Below, one piece after another: positions 11,541 through 22,655 of a stretch of 64,000 nt of DNA. The DNA is from Conus ventricosus. Its lineage: Eukaryota; Mollusca; Gastropoda; Neogastropoda; Conidae. The stretch is taken from the NCBI GenBank assembly GCA_018398815.1, contig CM031600.1:46599115-46663114 (forward strand), given 5' to 3'. Numbering within the stretch: position 1 is the first letter of the stretch; the number at the start of each line of letters is the position of its first letter. A program made the translations under genes and the position numbers. The notes below the pieces were generated by a model. The model saw only the letters and a list, made by a program, of their open reading frames with translations, was not told the DNA's origin and searched no databases.

Positions 11541-12181
11541 AGAGGTAAGTACTGACTTGCAAGAGCATTAATTACTGGTACTAATTAAAATGATCTGCTC
11601 AAAGAAATTAAGCAACTCCATGGAACCCTTCGCTATGCTTTTCTAGCTCTTGGTGTCGTACAACGCACACAGCAACATCACGCTTGGTTGGTTTTTGACA
11701 CCATAACTGAAATACCTCATGCGTATCTCCATCTAACACTCGCCATTTCCATCTGTTCTTGACATCCCAGAGGTTTGTTGATGTCCTTACTCATACTGTC
11801 TCCCTCATGTAAAAGGCTCGTTTCATGCATTTAATTATAATGTGCACGGCACTGGACTATGACACCACCTGCTATGCTATTAGAAGGGCGAGCCTTGATG
11901 AGTGAGGCAATAATCAGGCAAAAACTACAGCAACAACAACAAAATCTAGAAATTATGTAAAACCAGGATGAGAGTTTGGGGAGTGTGTGTGGGGGGTGAG
12001 GGCAGGGAATGAGAGTGGGGGAGATAATCTAAAATTGTGTTCAAAGTGGGACAGGGTGGAGAAGTAGACTGGTAACATTACAGTCCTACTTTTGAAGTCG
12101 TAACATCCGTAACAGATTGTTTCCAAGCTTTCTGGGAAACAAACATTTTTTTTTCAGCATATCAATTTCATTTTCAGCGGA

Positions 12182-12253
<72 letters not shown>

Positions 12254-12614
12254 ACACACAATGTTCAGCGAATTTAAGCCAAAGAATTTAATGCCTGAAG
12301 AATGCAAAGGTTCAACGGCACAAATTGTTCGATTGGCTTTCATCTACTTTGTGAAGCAAATTTCTGTTTTTCTGTCCACCAGCTTTCGCAGGCGTAGATT
12401 ATTGGTTCAGCAGCTATTTTTATCATGCAAGACTTAGTATTCAGCATCACTGTGTACAAGAAACACCAGTATTAAGGAAAGGCAGTAACACCATGTTCAT
12501 GGGACAGTCATAGAATTGATGTAATGGTGCCCTCCTGAGGGACAAACTCACTCACTCCACCTCTCTGACTGACAAATTATTGTTGTCAGTTGGAGGCCTG
12601 GTAGGTGGTGTCTT

Positions 12615-12830
12615 GGGTTATGCTGGATATCAAAACAGGCAGCACTGAACACCACACCAACATGACTCGGTAGCAATGCAGTGTCCCTTCTGATGGGTTG
12701 CCTCACGGCAACAGAAGCACCCCTTGTGTGGCTGCAATGAACAGTGTGGGATTACTGCCCCTGAGGGAGTATGGAAGACGTGGAAGGAAAACAAAACATG
12801 GGGATGGCAGGACAGAAGAAAGGACGTGAG
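12615..12830 (+). repeat. Dispersed repeat A, copy 1
   Basis: It shares GGCAGCACTGAACACC, GCAATGCAGTGTCCCTTCTG and ATGGGTTGCCTCA with copies at about 20028-20220 and 23900-24115. All three copies are on the same strand and have similar length. The family is not recognised. Confidence 0.7.
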
Positions 12831-13124
12831 GAATCTAGGTGTTACTAATGAAGACCACCATTTCACCAACTACTATTATCTACAAGGATTATGATAAACT
12901 GACTGTGATTATTGCAAGTGCCTGTGGGCATGCTCACTTTCATTTTGATGTCATGTTATTTGTGAGGTCTTCTCCATTTTCTTTGTCTTTTTTCCCTTTT
13001 TTTTTTTTTCTTTTGCTTTACATATATATCTACATTGTCTTCAGAGCAAGACAAATGAAGGTCAGTTTACTGTACATGTTAACATGTGTACTTTTTTTTT
13101 TTTCCTTTCACTCCTCAACACAGA

Positions 13125-13380
13125 AATGTTTCTGAAGTTGATTCTCAACACACAAATGTTCCCAATGTTGGTTCTAAATGCAGACAAGTTTTCAATGTTA
13201 ATTTTCAACATAGAGAAATTCACCATATTGATTTTTTTTTTAAACTAAAAAATGACTCCAGTGTTGATTTTCAAGACAAAAATGTTTCCAGTACTGACGC
13301 TCAACATTGGATGACTGAAACCAGTTCACTGTCACATTAACCCTTGATTTTACTGATAAATTCTCAATACAAAAACATTA
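13125..13380. repeat. Degenerate ~42-bp tandem repeat
   Basis: Phrases such as TGTTGATTTTCAACACA-CAAATGTTTCCA recur with a period of about 42 bp in diverged copies, followed at 13312-13345 by a copy of dispersed motif B (GACTGAAACCAGTTCACTGTC). The plus frame translates to a weak 14-residue periodic peptide, but it carries no gene signal. Confidence 0.65.
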
Positions 13381-13533
13381 ATGTACTTGCACACAAACAT
13401 GCAGCTACTCTCTCTCTCTCTGTCTCTCTCTCTCTCATAAATGAAGATCAATATGTGATATCAGCAAATTCTCATACATCATTAGAATACGGTAACTGTT
13501 CATATCTTCCCAATGTATTCATAACCATCTGAC

Positions 13534-13734
13534 CTTGGCCCAAGTCCTGAAGGTCACCGACAGTGGTTTGACCCGTGGGTCAGCCAGCGAGTACAGCTGC
13601 AGCAGTGAGCTATCCAGCACGGCTGCCTGGCCATTGATTGTCAGCACCAGGTCGCAGGCTGTCTGCGAGTCTGTCCACTATCACCACGGGTATCTTGGCG
13701 CTGAAGTTGCTCTGGGCATTGACAAAGTCTGGGG
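13534..13734 (-). CDS. TUT4/7: TUT4/TUT7-like exon: palm of first nucleotidyltransferase module
   Basis: Acceptor TGTGTCCAG and donor CCAAG|GTCAGA bound it. The exon begins with two bases that complete the split codon left by the exon at 14741-14893 (GGA G|CC). It encodes APDFVNAQSNFSAKIPVVIVD, matching the F-x-A-R-V-P-V-V-V strand of the family. It then continues, in another frame, as DSQTACDLVLTINGQAAVLD, LLQLYSLADPRVKPLSVTFR and WAK. The match to TUT4/TUT7 across the junction is position-for-position if two bases are missing at GGACAGACTCG. The conserved Asp that would be the third catalytic carboxylate in active enzymes (I-D-I/V-S) is not obvious here, as expected for the pseudo-enzyme module. 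Confidence 0.85.
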
Positions 13735-14740
13735 CTGGACACAGACAGTTGTATGGCACTTCTGCTTCAGTAATGAAAACAAAGCCAGGTCACTGAAAGG
13801 ACACCACAGCATGAAAGAAAACAGTAATGTGGTCAACTTCTTTTCATACTCCCGTCTGATATCACATAACTCTGTGAAAAGATGTAAAATGAAAGTACTA
13901 CTTTTACCACTGTTCACACTTGTGAGCTTCTTTCCCCTTTAGATATGTGTTTGGTTTTTTTTTGGTTGTGGGGAATGGAGGGGAAAGGGGGTGGCAAAAG
14001 ACAAGACATGAGACATTTTGTCCACCATACAGTATGAAAGAAAAAATAGTTCCCACTATGTATGAAAGTTTATAGAAAAAAAAAAGAATAAACTTGTCAT
14101 GCTCCCAGTACTGACAGATTCCGAGACTGAATTAAAACGATGCAATCTCTGTGTTTCTCTCCCACTCCCTTCTCTTCCCTCTCCCTCCTTCTTTCTCATC
14201 CTTCCCTCTCTCCTTCCCCCCCCCCCCCCCTTCCTCCGCTCACTCCACCCTCCCCCCCCTTTCCCCCTCTCTCTCTCTCCACTCTTCACACACATTCTAT
14301 TATGAATGCACTTCACATCACACAAACATACATCATGCAGTGGAGCAGGAGGGGACTAACGAAGGGTTGGCTCTTGCCAGTCACAACTATTTCACCTTGT
14401 GAGTTGAATACTCTAGGAAAAAAGTTTTCCTTACATGCACTATTGTGAAAAAATGCCATGTGCCATAGATCAGAATTCCAAGATGAGTTTCAGTTTCACT
14501 TTCATCAAGGAGGCATTGACACATTTGGACTATTCCAAATGCTTCGCTGATAGGCTTAGCCATGAAGCCGCAAGCTGCTGGGATTGCAGCTACATACATA
14601 AATAAGTGAGTGATCCGGAATACATGAGGAAAGGAGCTCAGGGACAAAGACATGCAGATGCCCAGCCAAGGCAGTGACCTAACAAGCTGATCCGACCTCA
14701 GGTGATGAAGCATGGCTCCTGTCAAGGGCAGCCTACTCAC

Positions 14741-14893
14741 CTCCGTGCTGCTGCATGATGTTGAAGACGTTCATCAGAGAGCTGGGGCGGGGCCAGGTCC
14801 CGAGACATCGACGTTGACGTCACTGTTCTTCAACCCCACCCCAGTCAGCGACGATCCGTACAGCCGCAGTGTCACATCACTGACGCACAAAGT
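14741..14893 (-). CDS. TUT4/7: TUT4/TUT7-like exon: nucleotide-binding GS motif, pseudo-active site
   Basis: Acceptor CTCACGACAG and donor CGGAG|GTGAGT bound it. The encoded peptide TLCVSDVTLRLYGSSLTGVG-LKNSDVNVDV contains the GS-x(7-8)-D-x-(D) nucleotidyltransferase motif. As in the first module of vertebrate TUT4/TUT7, the second catalytic Asp of the D-x-D pair is Asn (SDVN). The module is therefore predicted to be inactive and used for RNA or Lin28 recruitment. The downstream helix LMNVFNIMQQHG is in another frame, implying one lost base near GCTCTCTGATG. The exon ends with one base of a codon, which fits the next exon. Confidence 0.9.
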
Positions 14894-15007
14894 CTGTCGT
14901 GAGCCCATTTTAGAAAGAACTGATCGTAAATCATGTTGAGTTATTATAATAATCATTACAACACTGTTTAATCATTACAACATTGTTTCAAAAGTTTGCT
15001 GATTTGC

Positions 15008-15121
15008 AGGTAAAATTCAAAGCTCTTTGCTCGTTACATGAAATAACATTAAGAAGAAAATCCCTATCTAAAATTCAAAGCTCTTGCTCGTTACATGAAA
15101 TAACATTAAGAAGAAAATCCT
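15008..15121. repeat. 57-bp direct duplication in intron
   Basis: AAAATTCAAAGCTCTTTGCT followed by CGTTACATGAAATAACATTA occurs twice in tandem. The second copy lacks one T. Confidence 0.85.
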
Positions 15122-15930
15122 ATCCTCTAACACACTGAAACAAGTAACAGCTTTAAAAACACAATAAGAATCAAATAATGCAAAGCATTTGATGTTATTT
15201 ATTTTTCAATTGAAGGGAAGCTTCGAACTGAACATTAATTCAACAACAAATCTGTTAGAAACATATCAATTTTCACAACCGTTCATAGCAAAAATGTTCC
15301 TGTTCAACAGCCTATTTGCTCTTTGTCTCTTAAACTACTGGTCTGTGGAGAGCTATGAGAAGTTACAGAAGCACAAAATCAAAACTGGAGTCACCATGAC
15401 ATTTGAGAACAAGTAACAAAATTCACTATATTCTGATAAGGAGCATAAGGAAAATGAGCCGTTGTGACAAAGGTCTCCACCATGGGATATACTGTACAGC
15501 ATCCTCTCATTCCTGTTACATTAAGATCAAACAGTAATTTGTCACTTGTAAAGTAGCTTGGCAGTGCCAGTTTCATGTCATTCTTACTCTTTCTCACATG
15601 TACCCTGTTCATACACAATTACCTCCCTTCACCCACTGACCCTTCACCCTCCTGCTCCTTTCTCTTCTACCTTCTCCACTCGCTTCCTCCATCCTTGCTT
15701 GGCCTAATCTTTCTCCCCTTAGCCCTCTTACCCCCCCCCCCCCCCCCTCCTTCACCCTTTACAATGCTTCTTTCATTCTCACAGTTATCCCTCCACTTCC
15801 TTCCCCGCACACAAACCAGTCCCACTCTTCCTACAAGACCAGCTTCATGATTGAACTCACCTTACAAACCTGCAACATTGATCATCCATTCTGATTCATG
15901 CACAGATCACCTACCCATTCAAATACACAC

Positions 15931-16112
15931 CTTTAAACTTATGGATGAAAGCCTGCAGCCGGCAGAAAGAGTCCTGCCGGCCCTGAATCTCTGGGAGAGA
16001 CAAGCCCTCCTCCTGGGCCACGGAGCTGATGATGCCGTCCAGCGCCTGGATCTGCTGCCTGCTGGGTGGGGGAATGTTCTCCAGGATGCCCTCCATGTCC
16101 AGCGCGCAAATG
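15931..16112 (-). CDS. TUT4/7: TUT4/TUT7-like exon: helices before the first nucleotidyltransferase domain
   Basis: The donor is AAAG|GTGTGT. The encoded peptide ICALDMEGILENIPPPSRQQ then IQALDGIISSVAQEEGLS and LQAFIHKFK corresponds to the (L)PPP(T/S)-x-x-Q-I-x-A-(L/V)-x-x-x-I-x-x-V-(V/A)-QE-x-GL segment of TUT4/TUT7, just upstream of the L-x-LYGSS strand. The upstream boundary is uncertain. The nearest AG (ACTGATGAG) lies only about 8 bp from the start of a 20-bp minisatellite, and the splice phases do not agree with either neighbour. The acceptor given is provisional, and a small exon between this one and 17363 could be missing. Confidence 0.75.
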
Positions 16113-16120
16113 CTCATCAG

Positions 16121-16546
16121 TCAAAGTGCCCATCATCATGTCAAAGTGCCCATCATCATGTCAAAGTGCCCATCATTATGTCAAAGTGCCCATCATTATG
16201 TCAAAGTGCCCATCATCATGTCAAAGTGCCCATCATCATGTCAAAGTGCCCATCATCATGTCAAAGTGCCCATTATCATGTCAAAGTGCCCATCATGTAA
16301 TGTTTAGTAAAGTGCCCATCATCATGTCAAAGTGCACATCGTCATGTCAAAGTGCACATCGTCATGTCAAAGTGCACATCATCATTAAAGTCCAATAGCG
16401 TCACATCGTCATGTCAAAGTGCACATCATCATGTCAAAGTGCCCATCATTATGTCAAAGTGCCCATCATCATGTCAAAGTGCACATCGTCATGTCAAAGT
16501 GCACATCATCATGTCAAAGTGCCCATCATCATGTCAAAGTGCACAT
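16121..16546. repeat. 20-bp minisatellite (TCAAAGTGCCCATCATCATG), about 20 copies
   Basis: Near-perfect 20-bp units run head to tail with variants (CACATCGTCATG, CATTATG) and two short interruptions at about 16300 and 16390. The array starts within about 10 bp of the exon at 15931-16112. 20 is not a multiple of 3, so all frames cycle through the same peptides and stay open. These open frames are not genes. Confidence 0.95.
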
Positions 16547-16657
16547 CACTCTGCTGCCCCAGTTCTAACCATCACCTCAGATTAACAGTCTGGCCACAGC
16601 TTTCACCCAAGTAACAGACAATGAAACTTTTTGGACAGATTTTGCTTTATAGCAAGT

Positions 16658-16658
<1 letters not shown>

Positions 16659-16694
<36 letters not shown>

Positions 16695-16749
16695 TGTGGT
16701 GTGTTGTGTGTGTGTGTGTGTGTGTGTGATGTGTGTGTGTGTGTGTGTG

Positions 16750-16781
<32 letters not shown>

Positions 16782-16818
16782 TGTGTGGGGGTGTGTGTGG
16801 TGTGGTGTGTGGTGTGTA
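16659..16818. repeat. GT microsatellite with GGT variants
   Basis: (GT)n with TGGTG and GATG interruptions over about 160 bp, in an intron. Confidence 0.95.
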
Positions 16819-17362
16819 CAACTATTCAGGAGCTTATAAAAAGATCTGTATTGACAAAGCAAATACGCACATGTGCACATCTGTTTCATCATGAGCAGGT
16901 GTTGCTAGTAACATGCATATATTCTAAATACAAACAAGAAGAATCTGTTTTGATATGCTTATGTGTACAAATCTTACTTCTTTTCACTGCATAATGATGT
17001 TAAGTCTTAGCTTATACTGACACCACTTTCAATAACTACCTGTTTATGATACATGTCAGACACACCTTATCTGAAAAGCATATGAAGGACATCAAGGTCT
17101 CAAAAAATTCTAATCCACAACAGTTAATAAATATGACACTCTTCTGTCATCAAGATCTATAGATCTATAGCAGACTTTTTCCACGAAATGAGAATGAAAA
17201 AGTAACATGAATTTAACCTGTGATGCAGAAAAAGTTTTGTCAGAAATAACAAATGACAATCATATAAATCAACAACAGTTAACATATTTTCTTCTTGCTG
17301 GCATACTGAACTCAGTGATTAGGTTGCAGAGAGAAATCTGAAGTGTTTTATGAACTACTTAC

Positions 17363-17479
17363 CTCTTTCTTTCGCTGATGTCGATTTTCATCCACATGGC
17401 GCTCACAATCAAGGGGTCTGTCTAAATGGTATTCACACAGCCGGCAGAAGTATTTGGCATTGGGGAAGGAGGGATTTTT
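17363..17479 (-). CDS. TUT4/7: TUT4/TUT7-like exon: C2H2 (matrin-type) zinc finger
   Basis: A perfect 39-codon exon lies between acceptor TTTTCCCCAG and donor AAAGAG|GTAAGT. It encodes KNPSFPNAKYFCRLCEYHL and RPLDCERHVDENRHQRKKE. Cys12, Cys15, His28 and His34 form C-x2-C-x12-H-x5-H, the single N-terminal finger of TUT4/TUT7 (vertebrate pattern YPTAKYTCRLC...H-x5-H). No frame break occurs. The exon joins in phase 0 to the exon at 20525-20598. In the family this finger is part of the Lin28-interacting N-terminal module. Confidence 0.92.
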
Positions 17480-18042
17480 CTGGGGAAAAAAATCAAATCA
17501 AATTTTGAAAATTGTAATCAACACAGTATGAGCTTAGGTTTAAAATGAGATAATTCAGTTTTACTGCTTGAAAAGGAAAGCATTACGTTATATTTTTCCT
17601 TTCTTTTCTTGAAAAGGAATTTGAAAGTTAATGTGATTTTAAAGCTTAAAATAAATGGGGCATACGAGTGATTCATTTATTCTTATGATTTTATCAATGT
17701 CCTTCAAGTTTCTTTCATCTTCGAATTAAGTGGCGCTCATTAATCTCTCAACTCATGCAGAAGAATTCCGAGATGGCTTGGAGCAGCACAGTGCCACTCA
17801 GCACAGACTCTCAGAAACTCCTCAGTGTCCACATTTTCTCAATCCATGTCATGTTTCAGGAGTGACTGACCCTTCACCAGTCTTCCAGCTTTCATTTCAT
17901 CTGCACTTTGCAGTCTTTCTTTGAATTTTTGTGTTGAAAGTGTCAAAAGATGAAGGCAGGCCTCAGACCCAATGAGGTGGGCATTTCACAAGTTTGCCAG
18001 CTCATGTAATAAATGTCTTGTTGTATAACTATTTCTGTTTTC

Positions 18043-18114
<72 letters not shown>

Positions 18115-18624
18115 TGGTGTGGTGCTGTGTGTGCGTGCGCGTGCGTGTGCGTGTGTGTGCGTGTGAGTAAATCATATCTGTACTGTACATGCATTTAGTT
18201 CCATCTTATTCACTGTCAATGCAAACTTGTTTGTCCACAAATTTATGTCCCTTTCCAATATGGCTGACACTTGACTGTTATGGCAGCATCAATGGAAATT
18301 GATTTCACTAAAGTCTCATCTACCGGCTGTCACAATCACATATTTTAGGCCAATCAGCCAACAAGCACAGACACAGACTTGGAGCTTTTTGTCCTACTAC
18401 CTATCTCCTAAATTATTTTTTTCTATGCAGTCTCTGGCCAGGACTTGCGCTGGCCTGTGGCAGCAGTGTCCTGAATGGGTTGAAGGAAATGTCTTCATAA
18501 CAACTCATTACCACATCCACATTATGACAGCTCTTCTCAAGCCTTGCATCACATCAAATCCTTCTTTGCCAGGATATTCAGATTCATGAAGAAGCTTTTA
18601 CCATAGGTACATCAACACTGAGGC

Positions 18625-18990
18625 AGCGAACAATGAACCTTACAAGGCTGCTTAAACTCTACACCAACACAATTAACATGCAGAGCAATGAACCTTACAA
18701 GGCTGCTTAGAACTCTACACCAACACAATTAACATGCAGCAATTGAACCTTACAAGGCTGCTTAGAACTCTACACCAACACAATTAACATGCACCTAAGT
18801 GGGAGCAATGAACCTTACCAAGGCTGCTTAGAACTCTACACCAACATAATTAACATGCACATAAGTGGGAGCAATGAAGCTTACAAGGCTGCTTAGAACT
18901 CTACACCAACATAATTACATGCAGAGCAATGAACCTTAAAAGGCTGTTTAGAACTCTACACCAACAAAATCAACATGCACATAAGTGGGA
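18625..18990. repeat. 56-66-bp tandem repeat, about six copies
   Basis: Copies contain GAGCAATGAACCTTACAAGG and CTGCTTAGAACTCTACACCA followed by AACA(C/T)AATTAACATGCA. Some have an extra CATAAGTGGGA. Small indels separate the copies. Confidence 0.88.
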
Positions 18991-20027
18991 GCAAACCTTT
19001 TCAACCAAACTGAAGTCAAGTGAATGAAGGCGAGGTGGGGAGGTGGGCTTGGGGGGAAGAGGGAGCACAGGGAGGAAGGGTGGGAGGGGGGTTGTGTTAA
19101 TAAGGCCCTGTAGTGGGAAGCATGGATCCTTTTAAAAGCCATAGTACTTTTGAAAAGTATAATGTCATCTCTCATCCATGACAAAATCGATGTTAGAAAC
19201 CGGCACAAATATCTAGAACAGCCACTGAAAGCGCTGAAGTATGCTTCTGAACACACTCTTCTAGGACAAAAATAAATTCATGTGAACAAACATCAAAAGT
19301 ATTCTGGACACATCCTTTTCCACAATGCTGAATTCTTCTTCAGCATCCATACTGAATGACACCAATGCAGGTACATCGGTATAATGCTGGCTGTTAAAAT
19401 CAGACACGAACAGCTTCATCTAAAAATAGTCTGACCAGCAGCTGCAGCGCAATGGTCAGCATCACAAGGTGCTGGGGAATGTTGCAGGTTCGACTACCAC
19501 CTGTTGCTGTATTTGCAATATTTTTCGTCCATAACTAACTCCTCCTTAACCATCTCCTGCCCAGTTATTCAGCATGCTGCCAGCTCTGAGTGGAATACTG
19601 GAAACACAAAGTCAAGCTTCATCCACTCAACAGACGCATCTCTGCAAATGATGAACAAATTTCCTAACCAACACTGCATGTGTCTGTATTTCTCAGGCCT
19701 GGTTGAAGCTCATAGATATGTTATGTACGGAAGCATAAAGTACAGCCTTATCATGTAACCTCTGACAAAACATTTTCATCAACCTCACTGATCCATGTCG
19801 ACTACCATCAAAAGTCTAAAACCTCGTGACCCTTCAGCATGGCTTGCTTTCAAGGTGACATCACTTTTCATTTCCATGCCCACCAAGGTCTTCAGTATCG
19901 CCAGGTTCATGACAAATGTTGTTGGACTGATGTACTACCACCCTCCCACGGAGGATGTTCCCTGCATGCTGCATCCATACCAAGCAACTTCTGGCATCAG
20001 TGCAGGGCTTTGTAAGCAGTATTTTGC

Positions 20028-20220
20028 ATGTGCTGGATCAGAATAGGCAGCACTGAACACCGTCAGCAGCACTGCAGTGTCTCCTCTATTGGGTTGCCTC
20101 ATGATGACCTACAGTTGAATTGCTCCTTGTGGATTTCTGGTGCTGGGGTTGCTATGTGATCAACCCAGATGTGGCTGGATATGGTGAGGCTCAAATGAGC
20201 ACTGTGGGAGCAATGTCACG
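20028..20220 (+). repeat. Dispersed repeat A, copy 2
   Basis: It contains CTGGATCAGAATAGGCAGCA, CTGAACACC, GCAGTGTCTCCT and GGGTTGCCTCATGATGAC, shared with the copies at 12615 and 23900. A CA microsatellite and then motif B (ACTGAAACCAATTTATTGTC) follow at 20294-20335. Confidence 0.7.
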
Positions 20221-20239
20221 AGGAATGCAGACAGGATGA

Positions 20240-20296
<57 letters not shown>

Positions 20297-20524
20297 AAAC
20301 CAATTTATTGTCTGATTAACTCAAGGTTGTACTGAAACACACACACACATACACAAACACAAAGACGCACACACACAAACACACATGCATACACACACAC
20401 ATACAAATACCACACACACACACACACACACACACACACCACACACACACACACACACATACACACACTCGCTCATTATACCTAAGCTATACATAGTCTC
20501 ACACTTGGTTGAAGTGTCACTAAC

Positions 20525-20598
20525 CTTTCTCAGTTCAAATATCCTGTGCTCTGCCAGTTTTCTCAAAAGCTCTTTGCCTTCAAGACTAACAAGGCTGC
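20525..20598 (-). CDS. TUT4/7: TUT4/TUT7-like exon: N-terminal helix before the C2H2 finger
   Basis: The acceptor is TTCCACAG and the donor AGAAAG|GTTAGT. The peptide (G)SLVSLEGKELLRKLAEHRI and FELRK joins in phase on both sides (AAA G|GC upstream, phase 0 downstream). The run LLRKLAEHRIFELRK-KNPSFPNAKYFC parallels the vertebrate L-x-x-AEERL...R-L-K-R-x-P-x-x-YPTAKY-x-C segment. No frame break. This small exon was found by phase matching and similarity and has no start codon of its own. Confidence 0.82.
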
Positions 20599-20685
20599 CT
20601 GTGGAACACGTCAAAAGTGAATCAAGAAGTTAAAGTCTTACACCGTGTAGCATAACACTAATGCACACATAGTGACTAACATAAC

Positions 20686-20733
<48 letters not shown>

Positions 20734-21850
20734 ACACACCATGAAAAGAAAGTCTTTGAAGTTCAATTTATAATCTTATCATCAACAATAAAAATTATTT
20801 TTTCAAAAAGTCTACCAATAATTAGGACATAATTTTTTTCAGCCCCTTCTTACTGTTGATATTTCTGAAACCAACATATTAAATAACATATCTTACAGAT
20901 AGATATAAACACACACACAGTGAATGTTCATAAACATTCCTAGTGCTAACATAAAAACAGAGTAAATATTCACGGCATTGAAATAACTATCGAACATCTA
21001 TCAAAAGGTAATATCATCTAAAAAGTTAAGGGTGGGATCTTTTTTCTCATTTACGCAGACGGAGGAAGCATCTGTTATTCTATTAGTATTGATCCATTAT
21101 ATAAAAGGCTGGAAAAAAGTTGCATCCAGGGGAGAGAGTGAAGGAGGGTTGGTAGGGGAAGGGTATGTGGTTGGCAAAGGCCACCTTTGCAGTGTTTGTG
21201 GAGATCTGAGGGCAATGCCCCTAAATCCAGGTTTTATGCCATTCATGAGCACTAAACAGGCCTTTTCTGGAACTTACAATAACAACAACAAAAAGTAAAC
21301 AAAGAAGTCCACCTAATACAAAAAGAAAAAAACTGAAACTACACTAGACAATAAAAGTGCAGAATCAGATGATTGTATCATCTGCTCATCATCATCATAA
21401 TGATAATAATGATAATGATAACAATAAATTTCAGAAGGAATTTTAAGTAATTCTGCCAGTTAGCATGGACAAACAACGAGTACAACAAGACAAAACAAGA
21501 CACGTTTTTACCTCTTTGGTCTTCTTCAGGCAAGATAAACAACATTCAGGACAACAAAAATGAAAAACGAATGAAAACAAGGGCGAGAACGTGAGTGATC
21601 GCTCATTCTTCGTTTTCACTGTCCTGAATGTTGTTTGCCTTGCCTGAGAAGATAAGACTAAGAGGTTTAAACGCGGCATGTTTCCTCTTGTAATTTGTTT
21701 GTCCATGTTAACCGGCAGAGTTACTTAAAATTCCTTTTAAAAAAGTGTGTTTCAGTTTCTGCCTGCAGTCACCTCACTTTGAACCTAATATAATACAGTA
21801 ACACATTCACAGCTGACAGGGGGCCACACTTTCCCAGGACCTCTGCTTAC
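20599..21850 (-). other. Intron with CA array and a foldback element
   Basis: (CA)n lies at 20688-20731, a short (ATG/ATA)n tract at about 21385-21426, and a foldback repeat at 21502-21674. No exon was recognised. Confidence 0.5.
21502..21674. repeat. Foldback (inverted repeat), arms about 60-70 bp
   Basis: The left arm, with CGTTTTTACCTCTTTGGTCT and CAGGCAAGATAAACAACATT, is the reverse complement of the right arm, with TGTCCTGAATGTTGTTTGCC and CTAAGAGGTTTAAACG, apart from small gaps. Only a short spacer separates them. Transcribed RNA would form a strong hairpin. No terminal duplication was identified, so calling it a MITE is only a possibility. Confidence 0.7.
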
Positions 21851-22406
21851 CTTTGTGACTAGCTGCGGGTTCCTTGTCCTGCTGCCTGTTTTGCTTGGTG
21901 ATTTTTGTCTCCCTTTGCCTTCCCCCTGTCTCTGTACCTGGCGTTATTATTGGCGTTGCTGTTGGCATTGCTGTCTGTGCTGTTCTGTCTGTACGGCTGC
22001 TGTCCATCCCTGGACTTACTCGAAGCGGCGGGCGACTCCTGCAGGTGGACATGTGACACATTCCTGTTCCCTCTGTCGACGTTGACGACCAGCTGCTGCC
22101 GACCTTGCTCCTGGCGCCTGGCTTGGGCAACAGCGTGTTCCTTGTGGCATTCCCACCACCCCGGGTAGGAGTGGATGTCATATGTGTGTTAAAGCTCTGG
22201 TCACCATGATCCATGCTCCCTTGGGGTTCTCCCGTGCAGCCGCCTGTGTTGGACACATCTTGCCCTTTGTTCTTTTTCTTCTTGTGTTTGCTCTTTTTGA
22301 ATGTCCTGCTTCCGTAACCACCACCTCCCTCTGGTGGTGGCACGTTTCCGTCCATCTTGAGGCTGTCTCTCCAAAACTCGTTGTCACTTGCTGGATTTTC
22401 TTCTAA
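21851..22406 (-). CDS. TUT4/7: TUT4/TUT7-like exon: basic, disordered N-terminal region
   Basis: The exon runs from acceptor AAGTGACAG to donor CACAAAG|GTAAGC and is open throughout. It encodes LEENPASDNEFWRDSLKMDG, a lysine-rich run (FKKSKHKKKKNKGQD), Gly/Ser/Thr-rich stretches and an Arg/Gln/Lys-rich end (QQDKEPAASHKG). An in-frame TGA just before the acceptor means that either translation starts at the internal Met (22355) or an upstream exon supplies the start. The acceptor and the good peptide before that Met favour the latter. The end phase fits the next exon. Disordered, basic N-termini are normal for TUT4/TUT7, but this exon itself has no recognisable domain. Confidence 0.7.
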
Positions 22407-22655
22407 CTGTCACTTCAGACAAGGCAAACAAAATGATTTGATTGAAGTAAAATGATAAACAAAATAGCAGGCATAGAAAAGTGAAGTATAGCATTTCATG
22501 TTTATTTTACTGCAGCTCATGCATGCAGCATGGTGATACAATACAAATGAACTGTTCACACCATGGCACAGCTTGGTAACCTAACATTTCACGACAACAG
22601 GAATATAAACAGTAAACAAGTGGGGTATGTTTTGCTCCCATAAGGAAACCTAACA
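22407..22655. other. Upstream of the last recognised TUT-like exon, nothing recognised
   Basis: No coding sequence, repeat or promoter element could be supported. The first exon(s) and promoter of the TUT-like gene were not found. Confidence 0.4.

Larger units (their letters stand above)
10317..13533 (-). other. Intron with a hAT-like MITE, dispersed repeat and microsatellites
   Basis: It holds the hAT-like element (10497-11017), a G-run at about 11157-11172, (GA)n at 11478-11544, (CA)n at 12186-12250, dispersed repeat A at about 12615-12830, and a degenerate ~42-bp repeat at 13125-13380. No host exon was recognised between the listed ones. Confidence 0.5.
17480..20524 (-). other. Intron with GT array, 56-66-bp repeats and a dispersed repeat
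   Basis: No exon was recognised. It holds (GT)n at 18047-18113, a tandem repeat at about 18625-18990, dispersed repeat A at about 20028-20220, and (CA)n at 20241-20294 and about 20410-20460. Confidence 0.5.

Noticed and set aside
16121..16546. Possible CRISPR-like array
   Set aside because: The units are contiguous 20-bp repeats without spacers, and the setting is eukaryotic.
16029..16614. Overlapping open frames of SKCPSSCQSAHHHVKVP-type peptides
   Set aside because: A 20-bp repeat cycles through all three frames and gives the same peptides in each. It is intronic DNA beside a TUT exon on the other strand.
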